Positions 20,982-27,353 of a stretch of 27,353 nt of DNA are shown here, one piece after another. Numbering within the stretch: position 1 is the first letter of the stretch; every line of letters starts with the position of its first letter. The translations under genes were made by a program, and so were the position numbers. Origin of the DNA: Haplomitrium mnioides. Its lineage: Eukaryota > Marchantiophyta > Haplomitriopsida > Calobryales. The notes beneath the pieces are model-generated. The model saw only the letters and a list, made by a program, of their open reading frames with translations. It ran no database searches and was not told where the DNA came from. The stretch is from NCBI GenBank assembly GCA_049999725.1, contig JBNGIS010033739.1, positions 1 through 27,353 of the forward strand, given 5' to 3'.

Positions 20982-21341
20982 CTTTCCAACTTTGTACGTG
21001 TGTTGTAATTCGTTGGTGATTGGATCTCTATGCTTCATTTTGTTGAAGCATAACTTCTTCAAAGATGCCTTGAATAGAGTGATCCCCTCTTCTGATTGCA
21101 CAAGAAGCCCAATAAAGGCTATGTGCCCCTCACAAATTATCGTAACTTGAACCAAAATGCCCATGTTGAATTTTTCACCTTCACTTTGGAAAAGGCAAAG
21201 GTGATGATCAATGTCTCTGATAGTCTTGCAACAAACTAGCCATTTGTTGGCTAATTAATGGGGCTCAAGTTTCTTCAAAATGTTGACATACCAATAAGAC
21301 TTTGGTTGTGCCGATTTTAGAGCAGTGGCATGAGATACCAT
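20982..21341 (-). pseudogene. Copy A exon 1 (start exon)
   Basis: ATG at 21341-21339 opens MVSHATALKSAQPKSYWYV. One in-frame TAA (21255-21257) interrupts an otherwise open exon of 120 codons, which continues with GHIAFIGLLVQSEEGITLF and ends HTYKVGK at a GTAGCA donor. I recognise no family. The ATG choice rests on the frame and on a TATA-like sequence about 45 bases upstream. Confidence 0.5.
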
Positions 21342-21381
21342 TTTCTCTTATGTAGAAAAGAGTGAAAAAAAGAGGGTAAAA

Positions 21382-21393
21382 ATATACTATATA
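21382..21393 (-). promoter_or_regulatory. TATA-like box upstream of copy A (candidate)
   Basis: TATATAGTATAT on the minus strand lies about 40-50 bases before the proposed ATG. The surrounding DNA is AT-rich, so chance occurrence is likely. Confidence 0.25.
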
Positions 21394-22028
21394 AAGTTCA
21401 AAAAAATCTAAAGGCAACGTTAGACCAAATCACAAGAAATAACAAAATGAGCACGACAAAAAAAGAGAAACTCGAAAGTGACTTCTCGACAATGGAAAGA
21501 AACTCTTTTTATATATGAATTTCAAAAATTCCATTTTCCCACCAAAAAATGATTTGAGGAGCTTTTGACATGTAGGTTTGCATAATGGAAAAAAAGTTGG
21601 TATATAAAGCATTGCTCATTTTCATCTTTTCATTTTTCTTTTCCATTTCCTTGACAAAGTTTTCATTATTTTGTCGTTTGTGAAATTTTCTTCAAAAATT
21701 CATATTTTTGGTATATAACCGTCAACAATGAATACTTGTCTAAATACCTCTTTCAATTTTTTTTCCATTTTTCACTATTATTTTTAAATAGCTGGAGTGT
21801 TTAGAAGCAAGAAGTGATAAGAATTTCAAGATTCTTGTTCCAAGAAAGTGTTGTTTTTTGTCAATAGTTGGAAATTGTTTCAAATCGTTGTTCTTAGAAG
21901 GATAGCGTTGGAGTACCTAAGCCTCAAGTGTGATGACAAGTCTTTTGGAGAAAAACATGCCAATTTTTTGACAAAGATACATCAACAAAGGAAGATTTAG
22001 TGAGTCAACCATATACACGTATATTTTC
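21394..22028. other. AT-rich, no gene recognised
   Basis: This region lies upstream of copy A and contains T- and A-runs, with no protein-like frame longer than 60 codons and no RNA gene visible. Confidence 0.45.
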
Positions 22029-22130
22029 AAGGAGGGAACCCAATGCGCGCATAGGATTAAGGAGTGAACCCAATGCACATATGGGATCAAGGAGTGAACT
22101 CAAAAAGTAGGTAGGATCCAAGACTCAACC
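22029..22130. repeat. 30-bp repeat, 3 copies, with CGCGC core
   Basis: Units start at 22029, 22059 and 22089, with the beginning of a fourth near 22120. Each reads AAGGAGTGAACCCAATG, then a CGCGCATAG-like core, then GGATC or GGATT. The core is again related to the ATGCGCGCAT palindrome. Confidence 0.75.
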
Positions 22131-22228
22131 TTTCTACACATAATGGATCTTTCTTTCTAGTCAAGCAGTCCAAGTTTACTCCTTCCGGTGATTACTCCAA
22201 CAAGTCAACAAACAAACATTCAAGTCAC

Positions 22229-23430
22229 AATTTTGAGAAAGTTGTGGAGATTTTTTTGTTAGCATTAGATGATGACAACGATGTTCAAGATCGAAAAAGC
22301 ATAGAATTGGATTACTATTTCAATTTTAGAGGTGATACTCTATCATCGTTGGCACCACCCAAACAATGAGTAAATTCTAAGCAAGTTGGACCTCTGAGCA
22401 AAAATGGAACATCCTCCAAAAATGAAATTTGTTTGGAGGAGTCTTTGGACAACATTTTAGAAAATGATTCAAGCAAAAAGTCTTAGTCAATGAATATTTC
22501 TTTGGAGTTATCACCAATAGCACCAATTGTTTTAGAAAAGACAATTTCTTTCTCTCAAGATTTTGATGAAGATTTGGTTTCGGCATGGTCTAGTTTTCCT
22601 ACATCTCAAGATGGTCCACAAAGATCAAAAACATATTTCAAGAGAACAAAAAATGCTTCTGATGATGCACAAAATCTCAAAGATAATGCTTTATCTCCGA
22701 TGACTAGATTTGCCAATGGATCCAATGGATCGACAAAACATAAGAGTTCTTTGTCAGGGCCAAAACCCAAATGGGTAAACACTTTACATAATAATGCTTT
22801 GTCAAAAGTCCATCATGATTTAACCTTGTGAGAAAAAAGCTCGATTCAATATCAGTTTTGAAATTGAGAAAATTTTCATGTTGTCGAGATAATTCTTTGT
22901 CGTTGTACAAGACACGTTTTTTTAAAAGTTTGATAGAACTATATTTTTGACAAAGCATGAGAAATTGAGATATTGCAGTGCAGTGAGGAATACCAAGAAA
23001 ATACTCCAATCTTGACAATCGATCCACTCTACCTATCGTCACAATTGTCTGTAGAAGAGCATTCAAATTACAATAATTAGTAGGGAATAATAGAATCCTA
23101 AGGATTCAAAATCTCAAGAATACAGATGCTAGAGGAATTTTTGGAAATAAAGAATTATTTGCTAAAGAAGTATTTGTGCATGAATGGATGGAAATTTTTT
23201 TCTAGAAACATTATGAAAGAATGCCCATTCACAAAGTTTATAACTTGTTGAATAATTTTACAAAACGAGAAGTTTATGACTACTATACAACTTATTTGAA
23301 AGAGAAGAATCTTGATTGCATTATGAGTTTTTTTTAGTTTTACAAAATATCGGAGAATGCATTTTCCAAATGTTAAAATTCCAAAACGCAATAGATTTGC
23401 TATTTATGAAACTTGCGAAAAAATAAAATC
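22229..23430 (+). pseudogene. Degenerate plus-strand gene of unknown type
   Basis: Protein-like pieces lie in changing frames: FEKVVEIFLLALDDDNDV at about 22229; an open frame at 22490-22831 (113 codons, Ser/Asn/Lys-rich, acidic near residue 25); KKARFNISFEIEKIFM near 22835; and VYNLLNNFTKREVYDYYTTY at about 23237-23296. Stops and frameshifts separate them. I do not recognise the protein. A noncoding, AT-biased region with chance open frames is the main alternative. Confidence 0.3.
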
Positions 23431-24184
23431 TTTGCGGTAGAAACCCATCTTGGAGTCCGACAAAGGTAACGAATTTCTTTCCCTTTAAAAACTATAGTTA
23501 TTATGGTGCTCTTTTAACTACAGTCAAAGCTTAGTTATGGAGATGTTAAGCTTTCTCAAACTTAGCGCAACAAGATATAAGTTTTGTCAACTTGTCTTTT
23601 AAACGAGGTTTGAGTAAAAAAAAAACCATAGCGACTCTAGTTGTTAGGTAAAACTCTATGTTGGTATAGGGTCTGTTGCTTTTAGTTTGAATCCAAAGTT
23701 TGTCAAGAGTTAAATAAAGCATCGAAATTGTTTTGATTGTTGGTTGTAAGCAACCGCTACGTTGAACCAAGATTCGCTACTCGGTTCCTGTTTTATTTGG
23801 CGTTTGCAAAAACAAAATTTGAAATTTTTCTTATCTAAAATCATGAATTTGACCCTAGTAATATTCATTTGCAAGAAAAAATGAATTTTATATATCAAAA
23901 TGGTTCACTTTGAATACATAGTGTATTAAAAACAAATCTTCTTATGAGCATTTTAACAAAATTGCTTTCATAATTTCATCTTTCAAAAGCATGAGCATCA
24001 CCAAACAAAATATATAAGAAAATAAACACGACATTTGTTGTTAAATATTTTTAAAACTAACAATGATATCAATAATTTGAAAATTTGATAAAAACATTCA
24101 AATTTTATCAACAACATTTTGAACTAGAACCCCAAAGTGTTGGCGCAAGAGGATTGTTGAAGCAAAATTGTGAAAAGACTGCTC
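23431..24184. other. AT-rich, no gene recognised
   Basis: The stretch contains a diverged copy (23747-23790, TACGTTGAACCAAGATTCGC) of the motif at 25256-25300. Otherwise there are only short open frames. Confidence 0.4.
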
Positions 24185-24330
24185 AAGCCTATGCGCATAT
24201 GGACAATTGAGGCCCAAGTGTAGGCACGGAAAGATCCATGTGCGTCAGGAAAATTGCAGCTAACTTGAGCTTAAACAACTGAAGCTCATGTGCGCATGGA
24301 GAATTGAAGCGAGCATGGACTGCTGAGTAA
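24185..24330. repeat. Diverged palindrome-type repeats downstream of copy B
   Basis: CCTATGCGCATATGGACAATTGA, CCATGTGCGTCAGG, CTCATGTGCGCATGGAGAATTGAAGC and GAGCATGGACTGC recur at irregular distances. They share the ATGCGCAT-GGA core with the 24-bp arrays but have a different spacer (CAATTGA/GAATTGAAGC). Confidence 0.6.
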
Positions 24331-24582
24331 TTGGAAGCAAGATTGCAAGAGCAAATTTAAGAAGGAACAAAAAATGAAAAAAAGAAAGTGAACTTCCATG
24401 CCAGCATAGACTTCATTGCTAATTTGTTTGAAAACCAATACGTTTTGTTCAAAAATCATTTTGCATAGGAAATTGAATCGTGACAAAAAGACTTAAATTG
24501 GACTTGGAATGCAACAAGATTGAAACTTTAGGAAATAAAATTTTGTGAAGAAAATACTTTATTATGTACAAGACTTACATCA
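24331..24582. other. 3' flank of copy B, partly shared with copy A
   Basis: The segment around 24388-24480 (GCATAGACTTC, TTGTTCAAAAATCATTT) resembles 17065-17150, which lies downstream of copy A. The similarity suggests that gene and flank were duplicated together. Confidence 0.45.
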
Positions 24583-25215
24583 CTATGATGCTACAGCTCT
24601 ATCTTCTTCAAGAAGAATTGTCTCATCTAAATCAACTAGTTGAGAAGCTTCAACATATGTAGCTAGAAAGACACGCCAAGACTTTCTAGTCCCAGAGATG
24701 GCAATAGAATCACCAATAGCACCTGCAGTACCAAGAGGAACATGTTCTCTGTGGTAAGCATAAACAATCTGCAACTCGGTCATGTCGGATGGCAAAGAAG
24801 CCATCATTAAAACTCTTTGAGAAATGTAGATAAATTGATGTCTATTGTATTCCACAATGATGCAATTTCGCATAAGCTTCAAAGCACAGACAAGGCCTGT
24901 GCCGGACCTAGAGCAAAGATCTAAGATGCAATCTTGCTCTGTTGATAAATGGTCAATGAAAAAACTATAAAGAGCTTGGGACATTTGGTAAACATTCACA
25001 TGAGCATCATCTCCTCGATGTTTCAATTTAGCCGACATAGTAGAGCAACTAAACATACTCCATATAATTTGATGAGGACGACCACTCGCTTCAGCAGGTT
25101 GCAAGTTGAAGAGCTTCATGCTCCTCTTGCCTTCCTTTGTATTGTAGCTCACATACCAATACTCATAGGCGGGAGCAATTCTTAGACCATCGGAATGATG
25201 AATATTGCTTTTGTC
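24583..25215 (-). pseudogene. Copy B: last exon of the methyltransferase-like gene, open
   Basis: An uninterrupted frame of about 210 codons runs from 25215 (DKSNIHHSDG) to TGA at 24583. It carries YNTKEGKRSMKLFNLQ, then ILDLCSRSGTG (24895-24924), the SAM-binding motif I, then an acidic residue after the next strand (IIVEYN), as expected for SAM ribose contact in this fold. The Arg in CSRSG replaces the usual Gly of FxGxG. The acidic tail ends DLDETILLEEDRAVAS. The exon carrying the catalytic DIPYG motif is absent upstream: 25216-25906 contains only repeats before copy C ends. The acceptor AG at the exon start also seems lost. So it is a truncated copy, although this exon is the best preserved of the three. 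Confidence 0.65.
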
Positions 25216-25255
25216 AGTGTAGTAAGATAAACAAACAAATCAAACACTTGAAACA

Positions 25256-25300
25256 TAAACAGCAGCTACTTTGAACCAAGAACTGCTATTGAGTTCATGT
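25256..25300 (-). repeat. Dispersed roughly 45-bp motif
   Basis: AGCAGCTACTTTGAACCAAG plus AACTGCTATTGAGTTC recurs, diverged, at 16335-16378 and 23747-23790. On the minus strand the copies read like ELNSSSWFKVAAVY, EPSSESWFNVAVAY and a version with a stop. Whether this is an exon fragment or a noncoding repeat is open. Confidence 0.5.
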
Positions 25301-25330
25301 TTCACTTCGCAGTCAAATTTTCTTTTCGAA

Positions 25331-25398
25331 GATTTGGCATTCAAAAACATCAAATTTAAGACTAAAATCTTCTTTTTGATGTTTTTGAATGCTAAATC
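25331..25398. repeat. Inverted repeat with 24-bp arms
   Basis: Arms 25331-25354 and 25375-25398 match at 23 of 24 positions around a 20-base loop. The core arm reads GCATTCAAAAACATCAAA. Transcripts of either strand would fold into a stable hairpin. It lies between copies B and C. No transposon ends or target duplication are evident. Confidence 0.8.
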
Positions 25399-25400
25399 CA

Positions 25401-25630
25401 GAACCGTAAAGCCTATGCACGCATAGACTCCAAACAAGAATCCTAAATCCTCTACATGCTTAGACTTTGAACAAGAACAATGAAGCCATGCATGCATGGA
25501 CTTACAACTAGAATCTTAGAGCCAAAACATGCCAAGGTTCTAAACAAGAACCCTGCAGCTTATGCAAGCATAGACATTGAACAAGAACCCTTTGACCAAC
25601 GGGTGCAGAGACTCTGAACAATAACCTTAC
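25401..25630. repeat. Diverged palindrome-type repeats between copies B and C
   Basis: Irregular units such as GCCTATGCACGCATAGACTC, CCATGCATGCATGGACTT and GCTTATGCAAGCATAGACATT are each followed by an AACAAGAA-type spacer. The cores are palindromes of the same family as the 24-bp arrays, but units are about 40-50 bp long. Confidence 0.65.
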
Positions 25631-25906
25631 AACTTAACCGCGCAAGGAATCCAAATAAGAACTACAAAGCTTTAATGCTCAAAGACACTAAACAATGTGC
25701 AAAGACTCCAAATTATTCTTAGATTAGTAATTCAGTTCAAACCATTCTTGGACTATCAAATGGGTCAACTTATTCTTAGGTGCAATAAACCAAATCTTGA
25801 TGAAAAGACTTGTAATAGATTGAAAGAGCGACAAGATGAAACTTTGGCAAAAAAATATTTGGAAAAAATAAATTTTATTATTGATGCAAATTGTACAAAA
25901 ACGTCC
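25631..25906. other. AT-rich, no gene recognised
   Basis: This lies downstream of copy C in gene sense. The only open frame (25697-25945, plus strand) overlaps the end of copy C and has no resemblance to anything known. Confidence 0.4.
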
Positions 25907-27178
25907 TTAGACTCTCTCCTCTTTGGGAGGAACTGTCTCATCTAAATCATCAACTTGAGCATCTGCAGCCGCTAGAGAATCTTGTCAAGACTTTCCAGTC
26001 CCCGATATTACAACAAAGTCACTAGAAGCACCTGCAGTACCAGGAGGAACATGTTCCTTGTGGTACGCAAAAACTATCTGTGACTCAGGCATATCAGATG
26101 GCAAGGAAGCCATCTCCAAAACCCTATGAGGAATATAAATAGACTGACGTCTATCATATTCCATGGCGATGCAATTTTGCATCAGCTTAAGAGCATAGAC
26201 AAGGTCTGTGCCAGACCCAGAGCAGAGATCAAGGATCCAATCTTGCTTTGTTGATAAATGGTCGATAAAAAAATTGTACAGAGCCTACGATTTCTGATAA
26301 ACATTCACTAGAGCATCATCTTCTGGATGTTTAGGCTTTGCAAAAACTGCAGGGCAACTAAAAACACTCCACATAGGTTGCCGAGAAAGTCTAGTTGCAA
26401 AAGAAGCTTGCAAGTTGAAGTGCCGCATGCTTCTCTTTCCATCCTTCGTCCAGTAGCCCACCGTCCAATACTCGTGAGCATGTGCAATTTTGGGACCACT
26501 AGAATAATGTATATTGCTTTTGTTCATGCAAAAAGATAAACAACCACATCAAACATTGTAACGAAAATGCAAGAGAAATAAAAAAAAAGAAATAAAAAAA
26601 TAAAAATAAAAGAACAACTTACCAGATGCCGTGATCAATTGCATAGCAGACTTCAGAAAGGGCATCCTTGACGATGCCAAATTGCTGCGAAGAATTTATG
26701 TTTACAAAGGACCAAAACTCCGAAGTAGTTATTGCCGCAAAAGATGATACCATGTCGAAAATGTCATCTTTTGAAAACAGTTTCGAATCATCATGCCTAG
26801 ATTCCTTTAGGTTGTACCCGTAAGGAATATCAGCAATAGCCAAAGTGAAACACCTAGGTTTCACAAGGCCCTTCAATTGTCGAGCCTTGGCCTCCCCATG
26901 GACTTGATAAAACGCCACGTTGAGACTGTCAGCATAAGAAAGTAAGTCTTCTTCCTCATCTTTCACAACTCCTTCTGTTGTGAGAGATGCAGCACCACTA
27001 TGCTGCCATGCTTTCCACTCTCTAGCCTTCTGGCAGTGGAGAAGAAAAGCCAGAGGGTAAGAGACCAACGTAGGAGGTTGGTCTTGTTCTTTAGGGGCTT
27101 CTTGGACCCTAGATTTTTTTCTTCCTTTCGTAGCTGCTGTCAGTTTCTTTGCTAGCTGCCGCTTGAAAGTTTTGTCCC
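25907..27178 (-). pseudogene. Copy C: exons 3 and 4 of the methyltransferase-like gene
   Basis: Exon 3 (26623-27178) begins after CAAG with DKTFKRQLAKKLTAATKGRK. It is open throughout and carries FTLAIADIPYGYNL (motif at 26817-26831), a D-x-P-Y catalytic motif, followed by FWSFVNINSSQQFG. It ends at a perfect GTAAGT donor. After an intron of about 95 bp, exon 4 reads YWTVGYWTKDGKRSMRHFNL and has motif I as LDLCSGSGTD (26204-26233). Two in-frame stops (TAG 26285-26287 just before motif I, TGA 25985-25987 near the end) break exon 4; copy B has Gln and Trp at those places. Motif IV before motif I is the beta-class order of DNA amino-methyltransferases. Exons 1-2 would lie beyond the right edge. 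C is probably a recent pseudogene. Confidence 0.7.
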
Positions 27179-27248
27179 CTTGAAAAAAATCAAAACAAAA
27201 ATATTAGAGAATAAAAAAACATTGAAAGGTTAAAACCTAAAACATTTT

Positions 27249-27353
27249 AGAGTCCATGCACGCATGAACTTTGAAGTCAGGGGGCGCAGGGACATGGAAG
27301 TCCATGCGCGATGAACTTTTATGCCCGCATGGACTTCCAAGTCTATACGCGCG
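27249..27353. repeat. 24-bp palindromic array upstream of copy C exon 3
   Basis: Units such as AGTCCATGCACGCATGAACT and AAGTCCATGCGCGATGAACT run to the window end. The array begins 71 bp from the exon 3 acceptor, against 72 bp in copy A, so it occupies the same intron. Confidence 0.8.

Larger units (their letters stand above)
17205..21341 (-). pseudogene. Copy A: methyltransferase-like gene, four exons, decayed
   Basis: Four exons can be traced on the minus strand: 20982-21341, 19135-20484, 17943-18496 and 17205-17848, with GT-AG introns of about 497, 638 and 94 bp. The last two exons match copy C closely and end in the same tail (DEIIPLKEDKTQ). In C and B these exons carry DIPYG (motif IV) upstream of LDLCSxSGTG (SAM motif I), the beta-class amino-methyltransferase order. 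In A the motifs have become DISY and FDLCFGSSIG, with many in-frame stops and frameshifts throughout, so it cannot make a full protein. An intact ancestor would have had roughly 950 residues. Both long introns are mostly filled by 24-bp palindromic repeats. Target (DNA or RNA) is unknown. Confidence 0.65.

Noticed and set aside
26817-26831. DIPYG as the DPPYG motif of a Trm11/THUMP-type tRNA methyltransferase
   Set aside because: In that family the SAM motif comes before DPPYG. Here it follows, in the next exon, and no THUMP-like domain is visible. The profile search named above is still needed to exclude it fully.

Overview
This is a stretch of a large, repeat-rich eukaryotic nuclear genome, most likely a land plant. 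The evidence is nested LTR retrotransposons, one carrying a 19-nt match to the 3' end of plant tRNA-Asp as primer-binding site; a plant-type Ty3-like protease ORF; genes broken by GT-AG introns; and no bacterial gene organisation. A spore-bearing plant with a large genome would fit, but the sequence does not fix the lineage. No gene in the window is convincingly intact.

Layout. Positions 1-1537 are AT-rich sequence with a 52-bp minisatellite and an old duplicated segment. Positions 1538-14918 are one LTR retrotransposon with very long LTRs (about 3.69 kb each) and a short interior (about 1.47 kb) that encodes only gag-like and retropepsin-like sequence, so it cannot move on its own. Its right LTR is split by a second element at 7607-12135, flanked by the 5-bp target duplication GGATC. 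That insert is essentially a single 4.5-kb LTR in minus orientation plus its tRNA-Asp primer-binding site. The only assembly gap (100 N at 4215-4314) falls where the other LTR has a run of 20 G.

Positions 14919-27353 are AT-rich and hold three minus-strand copies (A, B, C) of a gene not known to me by name. Its exons encode, in order, a DIPYG motif and then a downstream LDLCSxSGTG motif. That order is typical of beta-class SAM-dependent amino-methyltransferases (the DNA N4-cytosine/N6-adenine type). Copy A (17205-21341) can be followed through four exons and is decayed. Copy B (24583-25215) has only the last exon, with an open frame. Copy C (25907-27178) has the last two exons, with two stops, and runs off the window.

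The introns of this family contain arrays of a 24-bp unit built on a 20-bp perfect palindrome. The array lies 71-72 bp from the same splice site in copies A and C. Diverged forms of the palindrome, with other periods, occur near all copies and at the far left of the window. The combination of a multicopy methyltransferase-like gene with palindromic intron arrays is the most unusual content here.
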